Below, piece by piece: positions 1 to 8,844 of a DNA stretch of 20,841 bases. Within the stretch, counting starts at the first letter, position 1. Each line of letters starts with the position of its first letter. The notes beneath the pieces are model-generated. The model did not search any database. It worked only from the letters and a program-made list of their open reading frames with translations, and was not told the origin of the DNA. This DNA is from Hemicentrotus pulcherrimus (lineage: Eukaryota; Echinodermata; Echinoidea; Camarodonta; Strongylocentrotidae): the NCBI GenBank assembly GCA_003118195.1, contig BEXV01000374.1, positions 143,619 to 164,459 on the forward strand, written 5' to 3'. Position numbers and translations under genes: made by a program.

Positions 1-30
1 CCCCCCCCCCCCCCCCACCTCCCCCTCCCC
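1..30. repeat. C homopolymer / C-rich simple sequence
   Basis: The first 16 bases are all C, followed by a C-rich stretch broken by A and T. It is a low-complexity tract at the window edge. No gene is seen in 31-440. Confidence 0.9.
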
Positions 31-440
31 ATTCAGAATATTTAGTTGCTATCCCATGCATATATCGAATGCGCCTGTTTGCCAATCCCTAGATGTAGTT
101 AGCACAAAATCGTAACGTTTCGTAGCAACTGTCGGGGGCTACACCTGTACATCCCTCATTATTGATTCAGAATGCATCTTAATGACCTTCATTGAATGAT
201 TTATGTTCAATTTCCTTTTTAAAACACACCCAATAATAGTGATGAGAGTGAATTCGCGAAAAACAGATGGAAGCCTGGGATATTGATTCATGTTGACATA
301 AAACTAGTATTATTATTACCCTGGCAACTTGGATGTCAGCAAATAAACCTTTCATTAAATCCTGATAAAAACCCATTTTATGATATTTAGCAATAATATC
401 AATACTTCCTGAACCTACGATTCCTAGCACACATGCACTC

Positions 441-1048
441 ACGCAGGTTACTAATAACAAATTTCACGGTATTATAATTAATGACCGTCTGGCATGGAAA
501 CCCCATGTTACTCAAATATGTGAAAAGGTATCACGTAACACCGGTGTCATTAATAAGATTAATATTTTTTCTCACAGTCCATCCTCCATATATTATACTT
601 TACTCTTGTTCTATCCAATTCGAATTATGGAATACTCGCATGGGGCCAGTAAAACAAAACCTCAATAAATCAACCTACTACAAAAAAGGGCTAATGAGAA
701 TCATCTGCAATAAAAGCTGTCGTTCTCATGCTAACACTTTTTTAAAAATAATAATAAGGTCTTAAAAATTGATGAATTATAATCTCGGTTGTGTACCATT
801 TTGACAAAAATCAGTTACCAGAAAACTTGTTGCAGATATTTATTTTAAAAAACAATGAAGTACACAAGTAACCCATTAGACAATCATATCAGATTCACCT
901 ACTACAGACCAGAACCGTCACTGCTCAAAAGACTTTTACCAGACCACAGCTATGGAACGCATTAAATGATGATATTAGATAAGCTTCTACTATTCTTTTC
1001 ATTTAAACGTACACTTTAAAAAATCCTTCTAGATATATATATATATTG
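441..1048 (+). mobile_element. 5'-truncated, decayed non-LTR retrotransposon (LINE), 3' end of reverse transcriptase ORF
   Basis: Reading across several frames from 447 gives the C-terminal part of a LINE reverse transcriptase. KFHGIIINDRLAWKPHV lies at about 459-509 and matches the usual LGVxID..L.W..HI block. It is followed by CEKVSRNTGVINKI. NYGILAWG appears in another frame near 625-650, then LLQKRA, then MRIICNKSCRSHANTFLK after a one-base shift (about 693-746). RPQLWNAL and a SFKRTL..ILLD end block lie at about 940-1035, followed by a short TA repeat at 1033-1047. Several frameshifts and stops show that it is dead. The 5' end stops inside the RT, as expected from target-primed truncation. 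The block order fits the CR1, L2 or Jockey groups; the clade is not resolved. Confidence 0.85.
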
Positions 1049-1200
1049 TTAAAACGACAACATTTGCAGGGACAGTTTTTGGAACAATAATACAAAATTA
1101 AAAGATAAACCTATTAGAAGTAAAAGATCAAAACATTGCAAAAGTAACCATGGTGTGTAATGTCCCCGTCCTTTATGCTTCATCTTCCACTTTCCCTTTC

Positions 1201-1243
1201 TTGCTTTCTCTCTCTCTCTCTCTCTCCCCCTCTCTCTCTCTTC
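1201..1243. repeat. (CT)n microsatellite
   Basis: An almost pure CT run with one CCCC interruption. Reading frames through it on either strand give Ser/Leu or Arg/Glu runs and are taken as artefacts. Confidence 0.9.
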
Positions 1244-1369
1244 TCTGCTTGAAAGGTCATCATTTTTTATTTGTCCGATATCTGCTAACATTGTATACAC
1301 CAATGTTAAAGACGACCTTTTTGTTTTGTAGCGTATAGAGGCGGATGTAGGATTACCCAAACAATTGTA

Positions 1370-1697
1370 TACATGTATTTTCTAATTATATCAAAAAGCA
1401 GTTGTAACTTTTTTTATTCTCAAGGTTCTATAAAATACAACCCATGCTTTTTTAAAAGACTCCTTCACGATGTTTTTATATATGTATTTTCTAATTATAT
1501 TACAGAGCACTTGTAACTTTTTTTTTTATTCTCAAGGGTCTATAAAATACAAGTTATGCATTTTTGATAGACTGCTCCACTATGTTTTTTATACATTTTT
1601 TCTAATTATATTTCAAAGCACTTGTAACTATTTTTATTTTCAAGGGTCTATAAAATACAAGCCATGCATTTTTAAAAGACTCCTCCACTATATTTTC
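1370..1697. repeat. Three tandem copies of a ~110-bp unit
   Basis: The block TCTAATTATAT starts at 1381, 1490 and 1601, so the periods are 109 and 111 bp. Each copy continues with GCASTTGTAAC, a T-rich run, TCAAGGKTCTATAAAATACAA and ATGCWTTTTT, then GACT(C/G)CT(C/T)CAC. Copies differ by substitutions and T-run length. An open frame over copies two and three is repetitive as a result and has no known domain. The stretch after it (about 1700-1860) is AT-rich and ends in a CCTTGAACCTTGG motif that may be the 3' tail of a retroposon. Confidence 0.85.
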
Positions 1698-1984
1698 ACC
1701 ACTGTGCCAATCATAAATGATTTATTTGAATTATTGTATATTGATTTGTCTTATCTTTTGTTTAATATTATGTTATTGAACTTGTATATATTGCATATTC
1801 ATTTGATTATGTTATATTATGTGGAAAATAATAGAAACCTTGAACCTTGGTTTCAAATTCTATTCCGCACATTGCCAATCGGTTTTTTAACAGGCACGCA
1901 CATGCATAATCCAAACACAATTCCCTCGAATCCTAACTGGTACTAATTTAGAACCGAGGTGGAGAGAAGCCATGCAGATTAAAT

Positions 1985-2092
1985 ACCTTGCTCAATGACG
2001 CTAGAGTCATTCAGGAGCTCGAACCAAGGACCTTTGCATTCCCATTCAAGTGAATCGAACCACTCGACTACGACGCCTGTACGTAATACAAG
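1985..2092 (-). mobile_element. tRNA-derived SINE head (relic)
   Basis: The minus strand carries TAGTCGAGTGGTT, a full match to the pol III A box, followed about 35 bases later by GGTTCGAGCTCC, a B box with one extra base. The order and spacing fit the 5' part of a tRNA-related SINE. The anticodon arm and acceptor stem do not pair well, so it is not a working tRNA gene. It lies just upstream of the first visible GPCR exon, presumably in that gene's intron. Confidence 0.55.
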
Positions 2093-2272
2093 TAATACGT
2101 TATCCGAACATAATCTAATTAGTTCGGAGCTCTGATTTAGGTAATATGAAACTGCTCTCAAGTTTTTTTTCTTTCTGAAGTCCTTGCGATTGTGTTAAAA
2201 ATACAAAATAACAATCGTCATGCATATGTTAACAAATTTCAAACGTTTTTCTCTCTATCTTGATAACTGCAG

Positions 2273-2438
2273 CGGATCTTTTAACCTCTGTGGTGGTACT
2301 TTTCCACGTGACTGAATTCTACGAATCAACTTGGCCGGTAATGTGGGCGTACAACATCCAGTGCCAGATCCATCGCTACCTACGGTTTGTGAGCTTCAAT
2401 AGCACTGTCTTCACCATGATGGCTATAGCTATTGACAG
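2273..2438 (+). CDS. Class A GPCR, exon encoding TM2, extracellular loop 1 and TM3
   Basis: This internal exon follows a CTGCAG acceptor and ends at AG|GTACAT. It encodes ADLLTSVVVLF (TM2, with the usual A-D-L core), a Trp in loop 1, the conserved TM3 Cys in NIQCQIHRYL that would bond to extracellular loop 2, and TM3 ending in MAIAIDR. The donor splits the Arg codon of the DRY-type motif after its second base (phase 2), and joining to 3209 gives D-R-F-F-A-V-R-I-P. The exon starts in the second base of an Ala codon, so an upstream exon with the N-terminus and TM1 must exist; it was not found in 1-2272. The ligand is unknown. The general look is peptide-receptor-like, but this is not proven. 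Confidence 0.9.
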
Positions 2439-2454
2439 GTACATCAAAGTAGAA

Positions 2455-2622
2455 GTATTATTATTATTATTATTATTAGTAGTAGTAGTAGTAGTAGTTG
2501 TTGTTGTAGTAGTAGTTGTAGTAGTAGTAGTAGTAGTAGGAGTAGGAGTAGTAGTAGTACATTGTAGTAGTAGTAATATGAGTAGTAGTAGTAGTAATAG
2601 TAGAAGTAGTAGTAGCATTTTC
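2455..2622. repeat. GTA/ATT trinucleotide microsatellite in GPCR intron
   Basis: The tract starts as ATT repeats and becomes GTA/GTT repeats, with a few GGA and AAT variants. It begins about 16 bases after the splice donor at 2439. Read through in the exon's frame it would give long Leu and Val runs, so it is clearly intronic. Confidence 0.95.
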
Positions 2623-3208
2623 CTGTTTAATTAAAAACAAACATACAATACAAGTATAAACGTAAGTATGAACAGGGATATGAGAGTTACCTGGTATGAA
2701 TGAAAAGGCTGGTTTACCCACTACTGGTCTTCCGTGGTGTCCAGAAAGCATAAATATTAAACATGACGTACAATTAGTCACTAACTTAAAGGATATAAAG
2801 AAGGTACAACACAAAGCTATAGACATAAGAACAAGACAAACAAAACAAAACCACCACTCCCCATCCACCTCAAAATGATTATTCCGATAGCTACTGCATT
2901 ATAATGATAATGACAATTCAAATGTTGCAGCGCATTATTGTGTAGCCTACATTCATCGTATATAATTTAAATGATTTTTTATATAGCTTTTGCATCTTAA
3001 TGATAATGACAATAGTATAATTAATCAGTGCTATAATAATGCAGCCTTCATTCATCTTTTCAAGTTTTGATGACTTTCCTATAGCTATTGCATCCTAATG
3101 ATGAAAGATAATAACAATTACAATTTTGCATCGCTATAATAATAATGCAGCCTACATTCATCGTTTATAATATTTTATAATGTTTATGCTTCTTGATCTC
3201 CTTTTAAG
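2623..3208 (+). other. GPCR intron, remainder
   Basis: AT-rich intron sequence with no coding signal. Between about 2880 and 3170 the phrases ATAATGATAATGACAAT, GCAGCCTWCATTCATC and CTATAGCTATTGCAT recur with variation, which suggests an old, degraded short tandem repeat. Confidence 0.6.
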
Positions 3209-3335
3209 GTTTTTCGCAGTTCGTATCCCGGTGCTCTACAAGGGCAAGTTCACAGTCAGTCGAACAAAGTTCATTATCCTCTTCGTCTGGCTGTCATCGT
3301 TCACCGCTGCTGTCCCGGTCGCCTTCATGTTCGAG
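3209..3335 (+). CDS. Class A GPCR, exon encoding intracellular loop 2 and TM4
   Basis: The exon begins after a CTTTTAAG acceptor and ends at GAG|GTCAGT. With the preceding exon it completes the DRF motif (Phe instead of Tyr). It then encodes FAVRIPVLYKGKF, a loop 2 with the common A-V-x-x-P pattern, then TM4 (FIILFVWLSSFTAAVPVAF) with its conserved Trp and a Pro near the outer end. The entering phase is 2 and the leaving phase 0, both matching the neighbouring exons. The alternative acceptor at 3218-3219 would break the frame. GC content is clearly higher than in the flanking introns. Confidence 0.9.
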
Positions 3336-3588
3336 GTCAGTCGCGTATATTCGTCGAAGTACTTCAGATATTGTCGATAAAGCACTACTATTTAAAGCCC
3401 CACTGTACTGCTTGTAGCTACTTGCGCCCTCTATACAGTCAACAATGCCCAAGTGGTACCCGTTGATCCCCCATAATGCCCTTTTTCTTATGTTAATTGA
3501 GAGCTGATTTTTATGAGATAAACATCTGCCATTGACCATGCAGGGAGGTATAATCCCTCCATGCCAAACTAGTGCAGAGGCGCTTTAA

Positions 3589-4450
3589 CGGTACTATGTT
3601 CCATTTGCAGGCCAAAAAATGAAAAGGTTAAATTCCAACGGCATTTGAAAGACAATACTAAATTAGAACTTACCTCAAAACGAATCGACTTGAGTGATTG
3701 CAATCACCTGGGTAATAGTCTGATTTTCAGATCCTTCTACCGAATGTTCGTACGTGTTGTGCTGCACAAAGCTTCAATCAGTTTAACTTTGGCCATTACA
3801 AGTAGTGGGTTATTGATTTAGACAAATGCTCATGTACCTGTTACACCACGTTTTATGTATTTTACTACCAAAGAAAAAAAGATGTCAGTCAGTCCCTTAA
3901 AGAGAAGGTTGAGTTCTGGGAAGAGGTGAAAAATAATTCGTGAACTTTATCATTTGTTATAATGCGAGTGTGGAAGAACATCAGATAAGACATGTTCCCT
4001 GAAAAGCATGGCTCTTCAAATGCCTTCATATTATAAATATGTCATGTTTATCGTAAAACTCGGGGGGGGGATGTTTTTTTCGCCACGTGTTCGTGTAGTC
4101 CCATATACATCTTTCTGTGTACAGTGTTTGTAACTTTACCAAATTTCTTATCATTTTGATGATTCCAGAACCTTGCAATACACACAAATTCTTATATGCT
4201 AGGTGATCAACCTTTTCTGGTCGATTCCACATCGTTTCTTTCACAATGCAATCGCATGACCACTACTCAACTTCATCTTTAATAGTGTCTGACATTGAAG
4301 TCTAGAAAGTAAACAGGTTTCCTTGCATAATTTGAATACTAGGACACTGCTAATGTTTAAATTTCTCAGATAGGACATACATGACATATTCATAATTCCT
4401 GCAAAGTTCTGCAGAATTTGATGTTGGCTGCAAAAGGGACAAAGTATCCG
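3589..4450. mobile_element. Non-autonomous TTAA-flanked DNA element, family 2, copy 1, with a family-1 element inserted
   Basis: The left end follows TTAA (3585-3588) and reads CGGTACTATGTTCCATTTGC. The right end, read on the minus strand, is CGGATACTTTGTCCCTTTTG and is flanked by TAAT. The ends form imperfect terminal inverted repeats. The outer parts (3589-3852 and 4294-4450) align in reverse orientation with 13420-13856, for example CAAATTCTGCAGAACTTTGC, TTCAAATTATGCAAGG and TTCGTTTTGAGG. The middle block, about 3853-4293, is absent from the other copy and holds the element at 3901-4278. No transposase ORF is present. Confidence 0.75.
3901..4278. mobile_element. TTAA-flanked MITE, family 1, copy E1 (378 bp)
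   Basis: Both sides carry TTAA (3897-3900 and 4279-4282). The left terminus AGAGAAGGTTGAGTTCTGG and the right terminus read on the minus strand, AGATGAAGTTGAGTAGTGG, form the inverted repeat. The right half, from GTCCCATATACAT at about 4099 to the end, is a direct near-copy of 15957-16148. The TTAA target fits the piggyBac and Kolobok superfamilies. The AG start is unlike the CCC start of piggyBac, so Kolobok-like is a tentative inference. It has no coding capacity. Confidence 0.85.
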
Positions 4451-5051
4451 TAATGAAAAAATATTTTAATTTTGCAACTAAAACCATCGTCGGCAATATG
4501 GAGTTGTGCATACTATCTCTCTCCTTCTCCGATATTATGTACATGATGGAGCTCTTGGAAAGAAAAACATGAATACTTGTGGTGGATAATTCCAATCTAG
4601 TGGAGTCAAAGAAATTCTTAATGAACTATAAAAAATGTCCAAAAAAGCTGTGATGACGAATTATAGGCCTATTTAAAGAAGCATTAGCCTTTATAAATAC
4701 TAAGTAGATATATTATTATCAATCATCTCGTTAACTGACTATCATTTATTCGGCTGTAGGCTTTCCGATTAAAACAAATAATATAAACATGGGATTTTAT
4801 TTTTTATTTTCAATATATCCAAAATAGTTTTGCTGAATTTATTTCTTGACCCAGCAAGAGATGGCGCTATAGCTTTCCCGTACACATAGATGACTGATTC
4901 CTGGTAGCTTCCTGCTGGTACATTTCATTTGGTGCATACTTTTAAAAGCGTCTCTAAATAGCATGCAACGTAACGCTAAACGTTTCTCTATCACTACTTT
5001 GACTGTCTTTTCGTAATGTTGTTATCAATTTTTCTCTTAATCATGTTTCAG

Positions 5052-5852
5052 AGTATTTACGGCGGAGAAGGACAGGCGATCTCTTACCCGGGCAAGTTGC
5101 CCTGGGCTTGCAAGGTCATCGTTCCCTTCGGTCCGTGGTGGAAAGACTTCAAACCCGTGTATCTAAACATCCTTCTTTTCTACGTACCCGTCATCATCAC
5201 CGCCATAATCTACGTCCGCATCGTCGTCCACGTCAAACGAAGTAACCACTACCTGCGAAGTGAGCTCCTGAACGGTGGCCCCGTGCCGAAGCGGTACCGC
5301 AACTCGCACTGGAAGATATGCAAAAGTCTGCTCTATGTCTTCGTTGGTTTCCTCATCTGTTTCGCGCCCTTTGCCACCTATCATATCGCTCAGCAGTACT
5401 TCACGACAGCGCTTCATCCTGATTTCCTGAACCTCTCCCTTCTCTTGCCTTACGTTAACTCATGCTTCAATCCTGTAATCTACTCCTTCACGAACGATAC
5501 ATTTTGGAAAGCCGCCAAGCAGATTGTTTGCATGTCGTCGTCGTCGTCGACGACGTCGAAAGACGGTCCGAGAGAGTCGTTGCCCTCTGCCGACATGAAC
5601 GGCGGTGACCCGCCGACTCTCGCTGCTATATCAGGCAATCAAAAGAGCAAGCATGGGGATGATGAGCGAGCTATGGGAATCGCGTTCTCGTATGAAAGGA
5701 ACACGGTGGAGATGGAACATAGCCCGTCCATTTCCCTCCATCATGTCGATCTTGGTGCTGACGGCGACATCGGCATTAATGGGACGATGTCGGATAATAC
5801 GAGATCGTCGGAGTATTGCATGACGACTATTACTCCAAATGGAGAGACATGA
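5052..5852 (+). CDS. Class A GPCR, last exon: extracellular loop 2, TM5-TM7 and C-terminal tail
   Basis: The exon starts after the TTTCAG acceptor in phase 0 and ends at a TGA at 5850-5852, giving 266 residues. Residue 20 (WACK) is the loop-2 Cys expected to bond with the TM3 Cys. TM5 is about residues 36-60, with Pro46 and Tyr54. TM6 is about 91-113 and reads FLICFAPF, so the usual C-W-x-P toggle is C-F-A-P. TM7 is about 126-146 with N-S-C-F-N-P-V-I-Y, followed by helix 8 and Cys160, a possible palmitoylation site. The tail of about 105 residues begins with a Ser/Thr run encoded by TCG/ACG repeats and is a likely phosphorylation region. The product is a plasma-membrane receptor coupled to G proteins; the ligand and subfamily are not assignable by eye. 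Confidence 0.93.
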   Translation, partial: SIYGGEGQAISYPGKLPWACKVIVPFGPWWKDFKPVYLNILLFYVPVIITAIIYVRIVVHVKRSNHYLRSELLNGGPVPKRYRNSHWKICKSLLYVFVGFLICFAPFATYHIAQQYFTTALHPDFLNLSLLLPYVNSCFNPVIYSFTNDTFWKAAKQIVCMSSSSSTTSKDGPRESLPSADMNGGDPPTLAAISGNQKSKHGDDERAMGIAFSYERNTVEMEHSPSISLHHVDLGADGDIGINGTMSDNTRSSEYCMTTITPNGET

Positions 5853-6260
5853 TATACCCGCCCCTCTTCATAAAAAAACATAAGTGGATGCCACATGACA
5901 CTCGCAGACAACGACAAAGTTTTATTCAAAGCGTTTAGAGCAGTTCCAGTATCTTTCATAATTGAAAATATGGACGGAAGTAGATACCGCCCGCCAAATG
6001 ACTTTTTGGTTTCCTCTCTTCAAATTGCTTTGAATCACTCATGCGTGAAATATCAAATGAAAGAAGAGGATCTAAGCTTTCCAAATATGTGTCATTTAAT
6101 AATTATAATAGTGATTAAGTTATGATATAACATCGATGATTCTCGGTTTCGTTTTTTCTGGGACGCACTGTTTATACATATATTTATTTATATAAAACGA
6201 AGTGTCAAAAGATGTATTTATTTATGTTAAATATTAGATAAGTAAAAACATTAAAACAAA
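5853..6260 (+). other. Probable GPCR 3' UTR
   Basis: AT-rich sequence directly after the receptor stop codon. A possible ATTAAA polyadenylation signal lies at 6250-6255 in an A-rich context; no strong AATAAA was seen closer. The UTR end is therefore a guess. Confidence 0.4.
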
Positions 6261-6566
6261 AACAAAAGTAAACACATATTACATGTACAAAATTATGCAT
6301 TACTCACATACTTTTTAAATTAGGACAAAATATGAGTAATCCATATTGGAAAAAAAAAAGTGTTGAATAATACGAAATATTTAAGAACATATGAATATGG
6401 ATCAGTTAAATATTACATAAATATTTTTTAAAAAGTTACCCCCTCCCCACACACTTATCTCGTATTACGTCAGCTTTGCCTTAGCAGTATTTACCGATTT
6501 AGCACCTTGTACATCATGTGGCAAGTTATTTCATGTTGAGGTGCCTCTATATTTAAAAGATCTCTG

Positions 6567-6608
6567 CCCGGCAAAATGTCGTGTAGCGCTACACTACCTT
6601 TTGCCGGG
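6567..6608. repeat. Hairpin-forming inverted repeat
   Basis: CCCGGCAAAA at 6567-6576 is matched perfectly by TTTTGCCGGG at 6599-6608. Between them lies the self-complementary 12-mer TGTAGCGCTACA (6582-6593). The GC-rich arms stand out from the AT-rich surroundings. It could be part of a mobile-element terminus or 3' end. No T run suggests a terminator, and none is expected in a eukaryote. Confidence 0.7.
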
Positions 6609-6699
6609 AAGTTAAATTACGCGGTCGGGCTTTTCTTGTTTCCAGCAAAGCGCAGTGAAGCAACAAACAAATATATATTTTCAAATTAATTTGAGAACA

Positions 6700-6795
6700 T
6701 AATAAATGTGATAATGTAAAGCGCTTAGAAACCCGGACATTCCCGACGTATTGAGCGCTATATAAGCACTAATATTATTATTATTATTATTATAA
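6700..6795 (+). mobile_element. Retroposon 3' tail with (ATT)n
   Basis: The segment TAAAGCGCTTAGAAACCCGG, then GAGCGCTATATAAGCAC, runs into eight or so ATT/TTA repeats at about 6770-6793. A GCGCTATATAA block followed by a trinucleotide tail is a common 3' end of LINEs and SINEs in marine invertebrates. Only the tail is recognisable; 6261-6566 and 6609-6700 show no coding sequence. Confidence 0.5.
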
Positions 6796-6839
6796 ATCAG
6801 GTAAATATCTTTCTCTAAGAATAGTTTTGGCTACATGGA

Positions 6840-7260
6840 ACATAGAAACATTGTCGTTTTTTGGCACTTGAAGTAGGTGTTAAAACTTCAAAAGCGTTTT
6901 GCTCGGTTCCCCTTTTTTTTTACCAGGTATACCAAGAAGACCTATTAATTGTTTATTTTTCTTTGTTTTTCTGTGTAATTCCACATCCGCCCGATACTAC
7001 ATCACAATAATTTAAGTGAGACAATACTAGTCAATTATAAACGAATTTCGTTTCATATTAATTTACTATATTTCTTATAGATTTTAGCGTAATAATCCGT
7101 TACTTGCTTTTTTACGTATAGTATTAATATGTTCCTGCCATAATAGCCTTTCATCTAAAATTACCCCAAGGTGTCTACACTTTCTAACTCGAGTTAACAA
7201 AATATTATCTATAGTAATGTTTAAATCGGTATCATTAGCTTTATCCAGACGTTGGCTAAG
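6840..7260 (-). mobile_element. Decayed LINE reverse-transcriptase fragment
   Basis: Read on the minus strand from about 7245, one frame gives LNITIDNILLTRVRKCRHLG, then VILDERLLWQEHINTIRKKA, the same RT block as in the first LINE but from a clearly different element. After in-frame stops, LVLSHLNYCDVVSGGCG follows in the same direction (about 6975-7030), matching the usual P-x-L-N-Y-C-x-x-x-W-G block with Trp lost. Stops and frameshifts show that it is inactive. Its strand is the same as the ORF1-like region at 7663-9800, so both could come from one rearranged CR1-like copy, though several hundred residues of endonuclease and RT would then be missing. Confidence 0.8.
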
Positions 7261-7319
7261 GGCATGGGCACACAGAAGCTTTTTTTTCTTTTTCTTTTTT
7301 TTTTTTGGTGGGAACTGAC

Positions 7320-7480
7320 CCTTACCCTAGCCTCCGCTGCGTACAGTCATGATTCAGCGGCAAAGCACTCGCCTCGTAACTGCGAACCCCCAGGATTAAA
7401 ACCGTGTCGATGTGCTATATTAGTGCCCTTTTGGGGGGGCATTAATCCTCATTACTGTCATTTATGACTTAAGGTCGTAG
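7320..7480 (+). mobile_element. tRNA-derived SINE relic, tRNA-Thr(CGT)-like head
   Basis: TGATTCAGCGGCAAAGCACT (about 7349-7368) has a near-perfect A box. The anticodon-loop-like CTCGTAA follows, flanked by TCGC and GCGA, and then a decayed B box GGATTAAAACC. The pattern resembles a tRNA-Thr with CGT anticodon that has lost pairing, as in old SINEs. The downstream part to about 7480 is an unidentified body. The T-rich run just upstream (7278-7306) may be the remains of another insertion. Confidence 0.5.
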
Positions 7481-7662
7481 GTCCCCTAGTTGATAAGCAT
7501 AGTAGCATACACATGCTTTAGCAGTCACGCAAAACAAACACTGGGAAATTATTATTCAATAAAATCTGAGAATGTATACTGTCTTGTAGATCTGTTAGGA
7601 GTAAATCATTGTCAAAATAATTCCATAAATTGGGGTAAAAAAAATATTCCAACTATATGAGC

Positions 7663-8287
7663 GACAGTGTATTTAGCTTAATGGCCGTAGTTATAACACT
7701 TGTGACATTGTATTACTGTATCATATCGGCAGGTCGATCGAGAGTGGTTGAATTCACCACAGTTGTAACATCCAAAGTATGTGCTGGTGGAGCCTTGCCG
7801 ATGGTAATCGTCACGCTTCACTGCCTCACTGTATTGAGAGGAAACTGATGAGCCAGACGCTGATGTGGTAGGGGATAATAGCGACCATCATCATATTCAG
7901 TTGTTAGCTCTGGGAAATGCTGGTCGAAGGCATGGCAAAGACCGACCGAAGTCTCCCGATAACGAGGCGGACGGTTACCTCGTACGTGGCCGGTGAGATT
8001 CCGTGCAAACATCCTCACACCTCGGCATTTAGATGGACCGTCCTTTGAGTTGACGTTTGCGTTTTCTATGTAGAACCATCCATACTTTGGCCTGAGACCA
8101 TACAGGCGATCGTTGGTCTCTTGTAGTTCCATATCTACTGTAGATCCCCCATTTCTAGATACAATGGAGCTGATTGTTATAATTTGTACTGATGGACAGG
8201 ATCTAAGAAGGTGTAATCCAGTAGATACAATCTTTGTAGCTATCAAGTCGGGCTGGTTGTCTCTTAGAATATTTGTCCCGACATTAA
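7663..8287 (-). pseudogene. CR1-like LINE ORF1 relic, 3' part: second half of SGNH/esterase-like domain and CCHC zinc knuckles
   Basis: The minus strand first gives NVGTNILRDNQPDLIA, corresponding to the G-x-N-D block of SGNH hydrolases (Asp replaced by Ile). Then come VQIITISSIVSRNG, the buried strand plus S-S-I block, and YIENANVNSKDGPSKCRGVR followed by MFARNL. The last block aligns with the usual D-G-x-H-L...G...A-x-N-L but lacks the catalytic His. One frameshift near 7870 leads into a Ser-rich linker and CYNCGEFNHSRSTC (about 7729-7770), a perfect C-x2-C-x4-H-x4-C zinc knuckle. CHKCYNYGH follows, a second knuckle interrupted by a stop at 7678-7680. Esterase and zinc domains in ORF1 are known from CR1-type LINEs, where they are thought to help RNA or membrane handling. 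Confidence 0.75.
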
Positions 8288-8844
8288 AGGGATAGTTGAG
8301 TTCTGTTTTCAGACCGCAAATGCCTTCAAAGTGCACATCAATTGTTGCTCTTATTCTTATATATGACATAGTGCCCTTTTAGAACCTAAAATTGCTATGA
8401 AGGTAATTTTAGACCCCAAAATAGGTGAAATTTAGCCAATACGATCATACCAATTCAGCTCCACTTTCATAAAAACACGGTGACTGTTAATTGATCATTT
8501 AATAAAAAATAACATTACATGAGCCGGCTAATTGTGGGTAATATAAGCGACACGAAAATGCCGACAGAAAAGTCAACATCGGCATTGGCTGAAATACGTC
8601 GTAAAAGGCGTTATTTCATTTTTCAACGGTTTTTTTTTCTTCAAATTTGTCAAAACATCTAATATTTTTGGTGGTACACAAGACAGTATTAGAAATCGTT
8701 ATATTTGAGCCGTCGCCAAACCGATTTTAATCACACAAAGATGGTTTTGTCATTTAATTATTATGTTCTTTCAAATTTGACACTCAGTTTTTCATTATCT
8801 TACAAAAAAATTAATCTGTGTAGCAACAGAACTCAACTATCCCT
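8288..8844. mobile_element. TTAA-flanked MITE, family 1, copy E2 (557 bp)
   Basis: TTAA flanks both ends (8284-8287 and 8845-8848). The left end is AGGGATAGTTGAGTTCTGTT, and the right end is its perfect 20-bp reverse complement. The terminus shares the core GTTGAGTTCTG with the elements at 3901, 16148 and 16537, so they are one family, but this copy is longer and its interior is not visibly related. The interior has no ORF of note. It lies inside the esterase-like domain of the minus-strand pseudogene. Confidence 0.93.

Larger units (their letters stand above)
3336..5051 (+). other. GPCR intron with nested DNA transposons
   Basis: A 1.7-kb intron between the GTCAGT donor and the TTTCAG acceptor. 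Its middle half consists of the nested TTAA-flanked elements at 3589-4450 and 3901-4278. The remainder, about 3336-3580 and 4451-5051, is AT-rich with no coding or RNA signal. Confidence 0.75.

Noticed and set aside
179..460. Minus-strand 93-residue open frame containing a hydrophobic start and a possible GT donor
   Set aside because: It has no known domain, is AT-rich in codon choice, and overlaps the start of the LINE relic. There is no convincing acceptor or partner exon.
1049..1360. Minus-strand open frame with an Arg/Glu run
   Set aside because: The run is the reverse of the CT microsatellite at 1201-1243; the rest has no domain.
1985..2092. Functional tRNA gene on the minus strand
   Set aside because: The A and B boxes are present but the acceptor and anticodon stems do not pair, so a SINE relic is more likely.
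2437..2455. Alternative receptor exon end reading D-R-Y-I-K before a GTAGAA donor
   Set aside because: It would restore a DRY motif but joins in phase 0 to sequence upstream of 3209 that holds an in-frame stop. The splice at 2438/3209 gives continuous receptor sequence.
2376..2868. Minus-strand open frames rich in Leu, Thr, Asn or Tyr
   Set aside because: They are translations of the GTA/ATT microsatellite in the GPCR intron.
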